DNA of 64,000 nt, from the NCBI RefSeq assembly GCF_947488565.1, contig NZ_CANKZC010000003.1, forward strand, positions 62,001 to 126,000. The letters are read 5' to 3'. The DNA comes from an uncultured Psychrobacter sp. Lineage in GTDB: Bacteria > Pseudomonadota > Gammaproteobacteria > Pseudomonadales > Moraxellaceae. The notes beneath the pieces were generated by a model, which was given only the letters and a program-made list of their open reading frames with translations, was not told the origin of the DNA and made no database searches. The translations under genes and the position numbers were made by a program. Every line of letters begins with the position of its first letter. The stretch's first letter is position 1. Below, piece after piece: positions 24,601 to 35,010 of the stretch.

Positions 24601-26814
24601 ATGAATATGAAAACAGACTCACAGAAATTATCAACATCTGGCAATGATCGAGATAACAAAGAAATCGATCTCTCAAGCCTACTTGGGTCGTTGTTACGTG
24701 GTTGGAAAATTTTGCTTTTTTTCACCTTATTGGGACTGATAGCAGGAATAATATATACCCGCTACGTCAATCCGACGTTCCAATCAGATGCCTTGGTGCA
24801 AATTGATGCCAATCCGCAAGGTGTCTCAGCATTGGGTGAAAACATCTCTAACTTGGTGGGTTCTGGCAGCAGTCAGTCTCAAGAGGAAGCTGAATTAATA
24901 AAGTCACGAATGGTCTTAAAACCAGTCGTTGATTCATTGCATTTACAGATTCGTCTAAAAAATCCTGAGATTAACGCGATAGACAGAATAGTAGAAGATC
25001 GAATTGACACGCCTGTCCACTCTGAAGAAGGAGTATCACTACAGACTGAAACTGGCGAAGTAAGAGTTAGTCAGTTTGATGTATCAGAAGAATACCTAGA
25101 TCAAAGTTTCACTCTGAGCCGATCAGATACTGGTTTTGTGTTAAGTAGAGGCGCTGATACTTTTAAAGGCCAACTTAATCAACCTCATCAATTCAAAGGA
25201 ACAAGAGGCTCAATTGATATTACGGTAGAAGATCTACCGACCAATGGTCAGTCTATTGATATTACTAAGCAGTCGCTAAAAATTACAACAGATGCCATAA
25301 ACGGTAATTTGACAGTCGAAGAAACAGGCAATATGACTGGTCTTATTCAGTTGTCTATGACTGGTCCGGACCAGCAACAAACGACCTTGATTTTAAATGA
25401 AATCGTGATGTCTTATGTTAATCAAAATAAAGCTCGTAGCTCTGAAGAAACTACCAAAACGCTTGATTTTATGGAAACACAAATCCCTGTCTTAAAGCAA
25501 AAGCTTGAAGAGTCTGAGGCAGCGTTTAACGAGTTTCGTAAAAGATACGGCACTATCGATGTTGCTCAAGAGGCTCAGTTATTGTTAGCTGAGGAGTCTC
25601 GCATCGATGGTCAATTAAGTGATTTAAAGCTTCAACAAGCAGAGTTATCTACTTATTACACCAATGAGCATCCATTAGTTGTTCAAATTAACGATCAGTT
25701 GAGAGTCTTAAACAACAGAAAGCAAGAGATTAACAATACGGTTGCAGGCTTGCCTGAAATTCAAAGAGAGTTTTTGAAGTTATCAGAAGATGTCGATATT
25801 AACAGAGAGATTTATCTCACTATGCTCACAAACTATGAGCAACTAAAAATCGTCAAAGCAGGTCAAATTGGTTATGCACGTATTGTTGACCTACCTGTTA
25901 GCACTTATAACCCTATCGCACCAAAAGATAAGTTGGTAATTTTATTAACTACCGTGTTAGGCGCGTTAATAGGTGCCTTGATAGTGCTACTAAGAAGTGC
26001 AATGCGAAATGTGGTTCGAGATCCTGAAACGGTTGAGTCTAATACTGGTGTTCCAGTGATAGCAACCGTTCCGCGCTCAAAAGCACTAAAACGTCTGGGT
26101 AAGAATAAACGCGTGACCAATAAATTGTTGTCTTATTCTGATCACAATAGTGCAACTTACGAATCCATAAAAAGTTTAAGAACCTATTTAATGTTTGGTA
26201 TGCCAAGCGTTGCCAAGACCAATCAGCGCAGCCGTATCATTGTTGTCACAGGCGAGAGTCCAAACGTTGGTAAATCCTTCATTGTCGCAAATTTGGCAGA
26301 AGTCTTTGCTCAATTGGATAAAAAGGTTTTGGTCATAGATGCAGACATGCGTCTTGGTAGTCTTCATAACGTGTTCAATATGGAACAAGATACGGGTCTT
26401 ACGGACTACTTCACAGAAGAGCAAAGTACAGCGGTGAGTATCACTCATCCTACCAATATAGACAATCTTGATTTTATTTCACGTGGTCACAATGCTCGTA
26501 ATCCATCGTCTATGTTAGCCAGTGAAAAGTTTAGTGGCTTGATGAACGAGCTGGCGGCTCATTATGATTACATCATTATTGACACGCCGCCTGTGCTTGC
26601 AGCCACGGATGCCGTCCTACTTTCTAAATACGCTGATCAAGTGGTCATGGTCACACGTCATAATGATTCATCAGAAGGTCAGTTGAACTATGCTGTTAAG
26701 CAGATGAATAAAGCAAATATTGAGGTGGACGGCATCATCATCAATGATCTGCAGCAAGGTATCTTGAGTAAGAATAGCTATCATTATACTTACACTTACG
26801 GCAATGCCCAATAA
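24601..26814 (+). CDS. wzc: polysaccharide co-polymerase and tyrosine autokinase Wzc
   Basis: Inner-membrane protein that controls chain length and energises export with Wza. An N-terminal Wzz domain has a first membrane segment (about 35-55) and a long periplasmic helical region. A second membrane segment (about 440-465) leads to a cytoplasmic BY-kinase domain: Walker A GESPNVGKS (about 550), A' VLVIDADMRLG, Walker B YIIIDTPPVL. The C-terminus carries a tyrosine cluster (SYHYTYTYG) for autophosphorylation. At 737 aa it is full length. The start could be ATG 24601 or 24607. Confidence 0.96.
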   Translation: MNMKTDSQKLSTSGNDRDNKEIDLSSLLGSLLRGWKILLFFTLLGLIAGIIYTRYVNPTFQSDALVQIDANPQGVSALGENISNLVGSGSSQSQEEAELIKSRMVLKPVVDSLHLQIRLKNPEINAIDRIVEDRIDTPVHSEEGVSLQTETGEVRVSQFDVSEEYLDQSFTLSRSDTGFVLSRGADTFKGQLNQPHQFKGTRGSIDITVEDLPTNGQSIDITKQSLKITTDAINGNLTVEETGNMTGLIQLSMTGPDQQQTTLILNEIVMSYVNQNKARSSEETTKTLDFMETQIPVLKQKLEESEAAFNEFRKRYGTIDVAQEAQLLLAEESRIDGQLSDLKLQQAELSTYYTNEHPLVVQINDQLRVLNNRKQEINNTVAGLPEIQREFLKLSEDVDINREIYLTMLTNYEQLKIVKAGQIGYARIVDLPVSTYNPIAPKDKLVILLTTVLGALIGALIVLLRSAMRNVVRDPETVESNTGVPVIATVPRSKALKRLGKNKRVTNKLLSYSDHNSATYESIKSLRTYLMFGMPSVAKTNQRSRIIVVTGESPNVGKSFIVANLAEVFAQLDKKVLVIDADMRLGSLHNVFNMEQDTGLTDYFTEEQSTAVSITHPTNIDNLDFISRGHNARNPSSMLASEKFSGLMNELAAHYDYIIIDTPPVLAATDAVLLSKYADQVVMVTRHNDSSEGQLNYAVKQMNKANIEVDGIIINDLQQGILSKNSYHYTYTYGNAQ

Positions 26815-26841
26815 TTGCGCTAACACAACCAGTTGAGTCTT

Positions 26842-28803
26842 ATGTCTATGAAGCCAGAGCTTAATAAAACGTATTCTGCAAACAACAACACTGGTAATCG
26901 GTTATACAATACTGCCCAGCGATTGTTAGAGATGCCACGTGTCGCAAAGCGTGGGGTCTTTCTGACCACAGATATTGTGATGTCAATGGTCTGTCTATTT
27001 TTTGCCTTGGCCCTACGGTATGGCGACGTTGCTAACCATTTGAGTCCTTTGGCACTGTTTTTATATGCCTTACCTCCTGTTATTGGGCTTTACTTCATAG
27101 GCTTTTATAGGGGCGTTGCTCGTATCTTCTCTGATAGAGTCATGCGTAACGTATTACAGCTATTTATAGTACTGATCATCGCGTATGAAGTGATGAATTT
27201 TTTCGATATCTTGACTGATATACCGCGCTCAGTACCTATCTTGTACCTATTCTTATTCTTTGTTTGGTTGTGGGGCAGTCGCTTAAGCATACGTGAGTTT
27301 TTAGAGCGTAGTAATGGTGGTCAGTATAACCGTCTTAGTGATAAAGAAACTCAAGAGAACGTCATTATATATGGAGCAGGTGCAGCAGGTAGAGAGTTGT
27401 TCGATGCGTTAGAGCGCTCAAACAAATACCGTACAGTTGCTTTTGTCGATGACAACCAACAGCTGGCTGGTGGTTACTTATTAGGCAAGAAGATACATGA
27501 CGCTGCTGAAACCGTAAAGTTGGTAGATAGTTTAGAGGTCTCACAAGTATTTTTGGCCATGCCATCTATCAGCCGCGCTCGCCGCAGACAGATCATTGAA
27601 GAGTTTGCAGAAGTATCGGTCAAGATTAAACAGCTGCCAAGCTTACATGAGATTGCTGCTGGACAAGTGACCGTAAGCACCATGCGTCCTGTCGATATCT
27701 TGGATGTACTAGACAGACAAACCGTTGAGCCTGACGCTGTTTTATTAAGCAAAAATATATCAGGTAAAAATATATTGGTTACTGGTGCTGGAGGCTCTAT
27801 TGGCAGTGAGCTATGCCGGCAAATAATCAAAAACAAGCCTCAGTGTCTCATTCTTTATGAATTGTCTGAATATGCTTTATATAGTATTCATCAAGAGCTT
27901 AAAAACCAGCAAATGCTCAACCCTGATTATAGTGATATTCAAATCATTGCCATGATTGGTAATGTGACCAATGAAGACAAACTTATTAGAGTGTTTAAAA
28001 AGTACAAAATTCATACGGTATATCACGCTGCTGCATATAAACACGTACCTATTGTTGAGCACAATCCTTTTGAAGGTGTCATCAATAATTCTAAAGGGAC
28101 TTACCACTGCGCTTATGCAGCATTGCAAGCCAAAGTTGAGACTTTTGTACTTATCTCTACTGATAAAGCGGTAAGACCTACCAATATTATGGGTGCGTCT
28201 AAACGCCTGGCTGAGCTTGTGTGCCAAGGATTGAGTCAAGTTAATAGTAAAACCTGCTTTAGTATGGTGCGTTTTGGAAATGTACTTGGTTCTTCAGGGT
28301 CGGTGATTCCATTATTTACCAAACAAATTGAGCAGGGCGGTCCGATTACAGTGACTCACCCAGATGTAACTCGTTACTTTATGACCATTCCTGAAGCAGC
28401 AAGTCTGGTAATTCAAGCAGGCGCGATGGCGACAGGTGGTGAAGTATTCGTATTAGATATGGGAGAGCCTGTCAAAATCGTAGATCTTGCTAAACGTATG
28501 ATTTACCTAACAGGTTGTAAGCTTAAAGATAAAAACAACCCAGATGGAGATATGGAAATTGTTGTCAGCGGACTCAGACCTGGGGAAAAACTCTACGAAG
28601 AGCTTATCATCGGTGATGACAACGTAGAGCCTACGCAGCATCCTTTGATTCGACAGGCGATGGAGCAAAGCTTCCCGCTAATGGATATCGAAAATATGCT
28701 GTCTCAATTAACCCGTAGATCGCAGCCACATGATGTGGAATGGCTAAAAGAAGAATTCAAATATTTTGTAGAAGGCTATCATGAAGGTTCAGCGCCTTCG
28801 TAA
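26842..28803 (+). CDS. membrane-bound UDP-GlcNAc 4,6-dehydratase (CapD/PglF/WbpM family)
   Basis: Inverting or retaining 4,6-dehydratase producing UDP-4-keto-6-deoxy-HexNAc, the first step to diamino-trideoxy sugars. Four N-terminal membrane segments (to about residue 140) are followed by a first Rossmann-like domain (VIIYGAGAAGRELFDAL) and a catalytic SDR domain with TGAGGSIGSELC (about 314), VYHAAAYKHVPIVE, and STDKAVRPTNIMGASKR. In this family the catalytic Tyr is usually replaced by Met; NIMGASK fits that. With the aminotransferase at 41947 it would give the 4-amino sugar. The start is set at ATG 26842; ATG 26848 is possible. Confidence 0.93.
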   Translation: MSMKPELNKTYSANNNTGNRLYNTAQRLLEMPRVAKRGVFLTTDIVMSMVCLFFALALRYGDVANHLSPLALFLYALPPVIGLYFIGFYRGVARIFSDRVMRNVLQLFIVLIIAYEVMNFFDILTDIPRSVPILYLFLFFVWLWGSRLSIREFLERSNGGQYNRLSDKETQENVIIYGAGAAGRELFDALERSNKYRTVAFVDDNQQLAGGYLLGKKIHDAAETVKLVDSLEVSQVFLAMPSISRARRRQIIEEFAEVSVKIKQLPSLHEIAAGQVTVSTMRPVDILDVLDRQTVEPDAVLLSKNISGKNILVTGAGGSIGSELCRQIIKNKPQCLILYELSEYALYSIHQELKNQQMLNPDYSDIQIIAMIGNVTNEDKLIRVFKKYKIHTVYHAAAYKHVPIVEHNPFEGVINNSKGTYHCAYAALQAKVETFVLISTDKAVRPTNIMGASKRLAELVCQGLSQVNSKTCFSMVRFGNVLGSSGSVIPLFTKQIEQGGPITVTHPDVTRYFMTIPEAASLVIQAGAMATGGEVFVLDMGEPVKIVDLAKRMIYLTGCKLKDKNNPDGDMEIVVSGLRPGEKLYEELIIGDDNVEPTQHPLIRQAMEQSFPLMDIENMLSQLTRRSQPHDVEWLKEEFKYFVEGYHEGSAPS

Positions 28804-28876
28804 ACCTTCTCAAATAAAACAACCATTACGCTAAATGATCAAAACTATTTTATAAACTTATCTAGTAAGGAACGTT

Positions 28877-30154
28877 ATGAGAAACATAGAAGATATAAAG
28901 ATAGCAGTTATTGGCCTAGGTTATGTGGGTCTACCGCTGGCAGTTGAATTTGGCAAAAAAGTCCCTGTTATAGGCTTTGATATAAATGCAAATCGTATTG
29001 CTGACTTGCAAACGGGTACAGATCATACCCTAGAGGTGAGTGACGAAGAGCTATCTCAAGCCACGCATCTGAGTTATACCTCAGATATTCAAGCACTCAA
29101 AGACTGCAACTTTTTTATCGTTACGGTACCGACACCGATCGATGATTTTAAGCAGCCTGATTTGACACCTTTAATTAAAGCCTCAACAGCGATAGGTGGC
29201 ATTATCAAAAAAGACGATATCGTTGTCTATGAGTCTACCGTTTATCCAGGGGCAACAGAAGAAGTATGTATCCCTGTACTTGAAGACGTGTCTGGATTGG
29301 TGTTCAATCAAGACTTTTATGCAGGTTACAGTCCTGAACGTATTAACCCAGGTGACAAAGAGCACAGAGTAGTCAATATTCTAAAAGTCACTGCAGGCTC
29401 CACGCCTGAAATAGCAGACTTCGTCGACGATGTATATAACCTAATTATCATTGCTGGTACGCATAAAGCTGCGAGCATCAAGGTTGCAGAAGCAGCAAAA
29501 GTTATTGAAAACACTCAAAGAGACGTGAATATTGCTCTGATTAACGAATTAGCCGTTATCTTTAACAAGATGGATATCGATACCGAAGCAGTACTTACTG
29601 CAGCAGGTACTAAATGGAACTTTTTACCGTTCCGTCCAGGTCTGGTTGGTGGGCATTGTATCGGTGTCGACCCTTACTATTTGACGCATAAAGCACAGGC
29701 TATCGGTTATAACCCTGAGATCATTTTGGCTGGTCGTCGTCTCAACGATGGTATGGGAGAATATGTTACGACTCAGCTCATCAAAAATATGATCAAAAAG
29801 CGTATTCAAGTAGAAGGGGCAAAGGTGCTCATACTTGGACTAAGTTTTAAAGAAAACTGTCCTGACGTACGTAATACCAAAGTTATCGATATTGTCCATG
29901 AGTTAAAAGAATATAACATCGAAGTCGATATTTATGACCCTTGGGTAGATAAAGAAGAAGCTCAGCGTGAATATGGCATCACACCAATCAGTGAGCCTCA
30001 AGCAGGAAACTATGACGGTATCATTCTAGCAGTTGCTCACTCACAGTTTACCGATATGGGCGTCAGCAGTATCAGAGAGCTGGGTAAAGAAAAACATGTA
30101 CTTTATGATTTAAAATACGTATTTGCAAAAGATGAAGCTGATATTCGCCTGTAA
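28877..30154 (+). CDS. tviB: UDP-N-acetylhexosamine 6-dehydrogenase, TviB/WbpA type
   Basis: NAD-dependent four-electron oxidation of UDP-HexNAc to the uronic acid. It has an N-terminal NAD motif [14 protein letters not shown], the [17 protein letters not shown] segment, the catalytic Cys in [16 protein letters not shown] (about C260), and the C-terminal domain [18 protein letters not shown]. The [20 protein letters not shown] block is typical of TviB-like enzymes acting on UDP-GlcNAc. It pairs with the TviC-like epimerase 31 bp downstream to supply UDP-GalNAcA. AAGGAACG precedes the ATG. Confidence 0.93.
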   Translation: MRNIEDIKIAVIGLGYVGLPLAVEFGKKVPVIGFDINANRIADLQTGTDHTLEVSDEELSQATHLSYTSDIQALKDCNFFIVTVPTPIDDFKQPDLTPLIKASTAIGGIIKKDDIVVYESTVYPGATEEVCIPVLEDVSGLVFNQDFYAGYSPERINPGDKEHRVVNILKVTAGSTPEIADFVDDVYNLIIIAGTHKAASIKVAEAAKVIENTQRDVNIALINELAVIFNKMDIDTEAVLTAAGTKWNFLPFRPGLVGGHCIGVDPYYLTHKAQAIGYNPEIILAGRRLNDGMGEYVTTQLIKNMIKKRIQVEGAKVLILGLSFKENCPDVRNTKVIDIVHELKEYNIEVDIYDPWVDKEEAQREYGITPISEPQAGNYDGIILAVAHSQFTDMGVSSIRELGKEKHVLYDLKYVFAKDEADIRL

Positions 30155-30185
30155 ATACAAGTTGTACTGATAATAAGGAAGTACC

Positions 30186-31214
30186 ATGACGCAATATGAA
30201 CAAACAACACAAGAACTAGCAAACAATCCAAAGCACTGGTTGATTACCGGCGTAGCAGGTTTTATTGGCTCAAACTTACTTGAGACCTTATTAAAGCTGG
30301 ATCAAACCGTCGTAGGTTTGGATAATTTTGCGACAGGCCATCAAAAAAACTTAGATGAAGTACAGTCATTAGTATCTGCAGAGCAATGGCAACGTTTTCG
30401 CTTTATTGAAGGCGATATCAGAAAAGTAGATGACTGCTATAAGGCTTGTGAAGGTGCGGACTACGTATTGCATCAAGCTGCGCTAGGCTCTGTTCCTCGC
30501 TCTTTGGCAGACCCTATTGCCACTAATGAGACTAACATCTCAGGGTTTTTGAATATGTTAGTTGCAGCGCGTGATGCAGAGGTTTCAAGCTTTACTTACG
30601 CAGCAAGCAGCTCAACCTATGGCGATCATCCTGCATTACCTAAAGTAGAGGACGCTATTGGTAAGCCATTATCTCCATACGCTGTGACTAAATACGTCAA
30701 CGAGTTGTACGCAGAAGTGTTTGCACGCAGTTACGGTTTTAAGTCTGTCGGTTTGCGCTATTTCAATGTATTTGGCAGACGTCAAGATCCAGATGGTGCT
30801 TATGCTGCGGTGATCCCAAAGTGGACAGCAGCGATGATTGCTAATGATGATGTCTATATCAACGGTGACGGCGAAACCAGCCGTGATTTTTGTTATATCG
30901 ACAATACCGTGCAAGCGAACATATTAGCAGCAACATCTACCAATACTGATGCCAAGAATCAAGTCTACAACGTAGCAGTAGGTGATAGAACGACGCTAAA
31001 TGATTTGTTTAACGCCATTAAGTCAGCATTAGCAGAAAATGATGTGAAGTATGATAAAGAGCCTGTATATCGAGACTTTAGGGAGGGTGATGTAAGACAT
31101 TCTCAAGCAGATGTGACTAAAGCAAAAAACTTATTAGGATATAAGCCTCAGTTTGATATTAGTCAAGGTATCGATAAAGCCATGCCTTGGTACGTTAAGT
31201 CGTTAGCAAATTAA
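30186..31214 (+). CDS. tviC: UDP-HexNAc C4-epimerase, TviC/WbpP type
   Basis: Extended SDR epimerase interconverting GlcNAc/GalNAc-type UDP sugars, here probably the uronic acid. It has [55 protein letters not shown], and the catalytic Y-x3-K in [11 protein letters not shown] (about Y164/K168). At 342 aa it matches TviC/WbpP. The gene order tviB-tviC is that of the Vi antigen and Pseudomonas O6 loci. AAGGAAGTACC precedes the ATG. Confidence 0.93.
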   Translation: MTQYEQTTQELANNPKHWLITGVAGFIGSNLLETLLKLDQTVVGLDNFATGHQKNLDEVQSLVSAEQWQRFRFIEGDIRKVDDCYKACEGADYVLHQAALGSVPRSLADPIATNETNISGFLNMLVAARDAEVSSFTYAASSSTYGDHPALPKVEDAIGKPLSPYAVTKYVNELYAEVFARSYGFKSVGLRYFNVFGRRQDPDGAYAAVIPKWTAAMIANDDVYINGDGETSRDFCYIDNTVQANILAATSTNTDAKNQVYNVAVGDRTTLNDLFNAIKSALAENDVKYDKEPVYRDFREGDVRHSQADVTKAKNLLGYKPQFDISQGIDKAMPWYVKSLAN

Positions 31215-31226
31215 TAGTTGAGTTTT

Positions 31227-32501
31227 ATGATTAGTAAAGTTCGCACCATGCTAGGTAATAAAGATACTAGCCAACTGCTAAAAAACTTTTTTTCACTGGC
31301 AGTTTTAAAGCTTGTTAATGCTGTATTACCTTTCGTTACTTTGCCTTATTTGATTAAGGTATTAGGGATACAGCAATATGGGGCGATCGTATTAGCACTG
31401 TCGTTGATGGCTTATTTTCAAGCAGTGACAGACTATGGTTTTAATCTGTCAGCGACACGAGAAATTGCAAGGCATCGAGCCAATAAGAGACAACTAAGTT
31501 TTATTTACAGTAAAACAATCATTACTAAAATGTACTTACTGTTGTCCTCTTTAGCTGTATTAGTACCAATAATTTTGCTTGTACCACAGTTTAGAGAGGA
31601 TTTACTCGTATATCTATTGATGTGTTTGATGCTTATAGGTCAAACATTATTCCCTGAGTGGTTTTTTAGGGGTGTTGAAAGAATGGGTTATATAACTGCC
31701 TTAAATCTTATAGTTAAGCTTTCATTTACTATAGGCGTTTTTATATTGATAAAAGCTCCACAAGACTATTGGCTCTATCCATTTTTATTAGGGGTAAGCT
31801 ATATTATTGTAGCATTTATTTCACATTATATAATAATGCGTAAATTCAACTTAAAGCTAATTTTTGTAGGTATTAAAAGAGTTAAAAAGACATTAAAAAT
31901 TGGTTTTCCATTATTTGTAAATCAATTCGTTCCAACTCTTTTTAATAATACAACCAATTTTCTTGTTGGGATGATATTAGGTAAGGCTTCTGCGGGTTAT
32001 TTTGGCGCTACTAGACAAGTTGTACAGATATTAACGGTTTTTAACTCTGTAGTATCAGGTGTGGCTTTTCCATATTTGATTAGGTATAAAGAAAAGTTCG
32101 GTGTTTTTAGTAAGTACTACTTAATTTTAATATCAGCTATTTCACTTTTCTTAGTATTAGTGCATCAGTATATTTTTGATATAATTGGTATAAAATATAA
32201 TTTTGACTCAGAGGTCTTTTATATTCTTATAGCAGGGTTTTTAGCTATTGTCTTCTACAGTGTTTACTCTACTAATTATCTAATCTCAAGAGGGTACGAT
32301 AAGTTAGTAATGAGAATTACTATTATAGCATCAATAATAGGATTCGTATTATCCTTCCCACTTATCTATAAGTTTGGACTATTAGGAGGAGCTACCAATA
32401 TATTTATAAGTCAATTAATTTTAGGATTCGGATCCTACTTCTACTTCAAAAAGATAAATAAGGAAATGAAATATGAAAACCAAAAAGTTTGTAAGAAGTA
32501 A
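31227..32501 (+). CDS. wzx: polysaccharide repeat-unit flippase Wzx
   Basis: Integral membrane protein of the MATE/PST superfamily with about 12 membrane segments, predicted to flip undecaprenyl-linked repeat units to the periplasm. The N-terminus, LAVLKLVNAVLPFVTLPYLIKVLG, is typical of RfbX/Wzx. The composition becomes clearly more AT-rich here than in the preceding genes, the start of the variable part of the locus. The start is set at ATG 31227; TTG 31218 is an alternative. It overlaps the next gene by 29 bp. Confidence 0.93.
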   Translation: MISKVRTMLGNKDTSQLLKNFFSLAVLKLVNAVLPFVTLPYLIKVLGIQQYGAIVLALSLMAYFQAVTDYGFNLSATREIARHRANKRQLSFIYSKTIITKMYLLLSSLAVLVPIILLVPQFREDLLVYLLMCLMLIGQTLFPEWFFRGVERMGYITALNLIVKLSFTIGVFILIKAPQDYWLYPFLLGVSYIIVAFISHYIIMRKFNLKLIFVGIKRVKKTLKIGFPLFVNQFVPTLFNNTTNFLVGMILGKASAGYFGATRQVVQILTVFNSVVSGVAFPYLIRYKEKFGVFSKYYLILISAISLFLVLVHQYIFDIIGIKYNFDSEVFYILIAGFLAIVFYSVYSTNYLISRGYDKLVMRITIIASIIGFVLSFPLIYKFGLLGGATNIFISQLILGFGSYFYFKKINKEMKYENQKVCKK

Positions 32502-33549
32502 AGTTGTTGGAAGTTGGAAGTTTTTATCGTCATATTCTGCGTTTAATAAGCTTCATAAATCAATATATAATTCTCCTGATTTTCAAAAAGTTAGTTTAAC
32601 GAAAGATGAGAAGAGAGAATATCGTGATTACTGGAAAGATGTATCTCCAATAATTAGCTTCAAGACAGTAGAGATATCAAAATCATTATCGGGATATTTC
32701 AATAAGCGTATTATTCCTGAAGAGTTCTACGCTTTATATATTGAAAGGTTTCTAAACAATGAAAAAAATGTCGAGTTTCTAGCACATAAAAGTATCTATA
32801 ACAAATGGTTTGGTAGAGGGGTTTTTCCAAAAGACTTCTTTCATAAAATTGATAATAACTATTATACGTATGAATTCGAGGCTATAGATAATATTGAAGC
32901 GTTTATTGACAATGAAGTTGACAATACTGACTTTCCTATTGTGATTAAACCTAATAAAGGCAGTTATGGCGGTAAGGATGTGTACTTTGTTGATAGCAAG
33001 GAAGATATTAAAGAAATTATACAACAACATCCTAACCTAGTAGTTCAAGAAAAAATAGAACAGTCTGAACTAATAAATGCTTTTAATAAAGATAGTATAA
33101 ATACTGTTCGTGTAAGTTTATATAAAGATAATGATAGTGTAGTGCATATGCTTAATTCTGGTATACGTATAGGAAAAGATGGAAGCTTGGATAATGTATC
33201 TGATGGTGGGATTGTCTGCAGTATAAAACTGAATGGAATGCTGAATGAGTATGCAACTGATATAGATGAAAAAAAATATTTAAGTCATCCCAATTCAGGT
33301 TTTGTGTTTGAAGGAGAGAGCTTACCACTATATGAAGACTTGGTTGAAGCCAGTAAAAGTATTGCTAGATCTGTTATAGGTGCTCGTATAATCAGCCTTG
33401 ATATGGCTTTAGACTCTACTGATAAATGGCGATGCATAGAGATAAATTTATTTGGCCAAACCATAAGAATTCCACAAAATGCAGGAGAGCCGTTCTTAGG
33501 TAAATATACTGACGAAATCATAAGTGATTTTGTTAAGTTTAAGAAATGA
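32473..33549 (+). CDS. sugar-transfer-associated ATP-grasp protein
   Basis: 358 aa with a C-terminal ATP-grasp fold: FPIVIKPNKGSYGGKDV (about 154-170; Lys and Gly-rich loop), LVVQEKIEQ (189-197), TVRVSLY, and the metal-binding end WRCIEINLFGQTI. ATP-grasp enzymes make amide bonds through acyl-phosphates; the class found in polysaccharide loci probably joins an amino acid or similar group to a sugar acid or amino-sugar. The substrate is unknown. It overlaps wzx by 29 bp, so it is translated from the same transcript. AT-rich. It is the first of three ATP-grasp genes in the locus. Confidence 0.8.
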   Translation: MKTKKFVRSKVVGSWKFLSSYSAFNKLHKSIYNSPDFQKVSLTKDEKREYRDYWKDVSPIISFKTVEISKSLSGYFNKRIIPEEFYALYIERFLNNEKNVEFLAHKSIYNKWFGRGVFPKDFFHKIDNNYYTYEFEAIDNIEAFIDNEVDNTDFPIVIKPNKGSYGGKDVYFVDSKEDIKEIIQQHPNLVVQEKIEQSELINAFNKDSINTVRVSLYKDNDSVVHMLNSGIRIGKDGSLDNVSDGGIVCSIKLNGMLNEYATDIDEKKYLSHPNSGFVFEGESLPLYEDLVEASKSIARSVIGARIISLDMALDSTDKWRCIEINLFGQTIRIPQNAGEPFLGKYTDEIISDFVKFKK

Positions 33550-33594
33550 TCTATTTTTATAATTAAATCTGTATTTAAAGTATTCTTTATATCG

Positions 33595-33638
33595 AATACC
33601 TATGATCGTTCTATATAGGTATTTAGTATATTTTTTTG
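33595..33638 (+). terminator. hairpin with T-tract inside the polysaccharide operon
   Basis: AATACCTAT (33595-33603) pairs perfectly with ATAGGTATT (33615-33623), loop 11 nt, followed by AGTATATTTTTTTG. The stem is AT-rich, so termination may be partial. The next gene is more than 200 bp from the previous one, so transcription may be attenuated or restart here. Confidence 0.55.
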
Positions 33639-33770
33639 TCTATCCTTATAAATAATTTATATAATAGTAACAGTAATTTCACAATATATAATTAAATGAT
33701 GTATTTTTGTAATTGAAATGGTATTCTTATTAGATAAAAATAGAAATGTTAATTGCAGGGGCTTAATATT

Positions 33771-34805
33771 ATGAAGGTATATATCGCCACACTACCTAAT
33801 GGATTTTTCGGTAGTACTGGTCAAAGCTGGCAGAGTTTAAATATCGATAAGGTATCAAGTCTTTTAAATTTTGATAGTGAAATTATAACTATCAATGACC
33901 TGATGCACATTGATTTTGATAAAACGGATATAGTTTTTTACACTTCTAGCGATGAGGAAAATATTAGACTGTATCTAAGAGATGTCATGTATTTTATTAA
34001 TAAAAAATGCAGAATCATACCAAGTTATGACATACTTATGAGTCACGAAAACAAAGGATTTCAGGAGTTGTATAGAACTGAATTAGGTTTTGGTGATTTA
34101 AAAGGGAACTACTTCTTTGATATCGATGACTGTAACTTACCATTACCAAAGGTATTAAAAACAGTGAGTGGGGCAGGTAGTAGTGGTGTATTTTTAGTAA
34201 AGAAAGAAAAAGATCTATTAGATATTAAGAAAAAATATTTTGATGTATCTAGTAGGAGAAAAGTAATAAAATTTCAACGAAAAATCAAATTACAAGCTGA
34301 GGAGTTCTCAATATATAACTACAGGCATAAGGGGTTTAATAGATTTGTTGAGCAAGATTTTATACCTAACTTAGCGAATGATTTTAAAATTCTAATATTT
34401 GGCGACAGGTACTATAGCTTAAAAAGAAAAATCAAAGAAGGTGACTTTAGAGCGAGTGGCAGTGGATTGTTTGAGCATGTAAAGCCTCCGAAAGAGACTT
34501 TAGATTATGCAAAGAGTATATTTGACAAAATTAGTAATCCTTACGCTTCGTTAGATATTGCTCAGTCATCTGATGGTTGTCATTTAATAGAATTTCAAGG
34601 CACCAATTTTTCGCCGGGCACTTTATTGAAAGCTCCATATAGATATGTTTGTATAAATGGAAAATGGGTTAAAGAGAAAAACAATCAAGATCTTGAGGAA
34701 AATTTTGCATATGCTTTAAATTTTTTTATAAAAAGTAATGAATCAATATCTTTACAAAACATTTTAAATATGAAATTTAAAAATGAAAGTTTAAAAGTTT
34801 TATAA
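33771..34805 (+). CDS. ATP-grasp-like protein of the polysaccharide locus
   Basis: 344 aa. It has an N-terminal domain MKVYIATLPNGFFGSTGQSW, an ATP-binding block VLKTVSGAGSSGVFLV (128-143), VEQDFIPN (193-200), the RimK-like segment DFKILIFGDRYYSLKRK (204-220) followed by the loop FRASGSG, and LDIAQSSDGCHLIEFQGTN (261-279) as the metal-binding end. These match an ATP-grasp ligase, though I cannot name the subfamily or substrate. The start is ATG 33771, with AGGGG 9 nt upstream, rather than an in-frame TTG at 33753. Strongly AT-rich, unlike the flanking housekeeping genes. A 221-bp gap with a hairpin precedes it. Confidence 0.68.
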   Translation: MKVYIATLPNGFFGSTGQSWQSLNIDKVSSLLNFDSEIITINDLMHIDFDKTDIVFYTSSDEENIRLYLRDVMYFINKKCRIIPSYDILMSHENKGFQELYRTELGFGDLKGNYFFDIDDCNLPLPKVLKTVSGAGSSGVFLVKKEKDLLDIKKKYFDVSSRRKVIKFQRKIKLQAEEFSIYNYRHKGFNRFVEQDFIPNLANDFKILIFGDRYYSLKRKIKEGDFRASGSGLFEHVKPPKETLDYAKSIFDKISNPYASLDIAQSSDGCHLIEFQGTNFSPGTLLKAPYRYVCINGKWVKEKNNQDLEENFAYALNFFIKSNESISLQNILNMKFKNESLKVL

Positions 34806-35010
34806 TAGCGTGGGAAGAAGATACATATAATGTGCCTCGAACATTGTTTTAATATAAAAATAGTTAAAGTTTTTACAGTATTAACCGTTTTTTCGAGAAT
34901 ACTAGGGTGTATACGAGATTTAACTTATTCTTAGACCAATATTTATAAAGAAAAATTATTAAGCAAAGAGAATTTTCCTTATAACTTTTTACACTATATG
35001 GAATGTAAAA

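Noticed and set aside
27474..28239. Two 120-codon frames antisense to the 4,6-dehydratase gene
   Set aside because: They lie fully opposite a well-supported gene with clear motifs; their sequences have no plausible domain.
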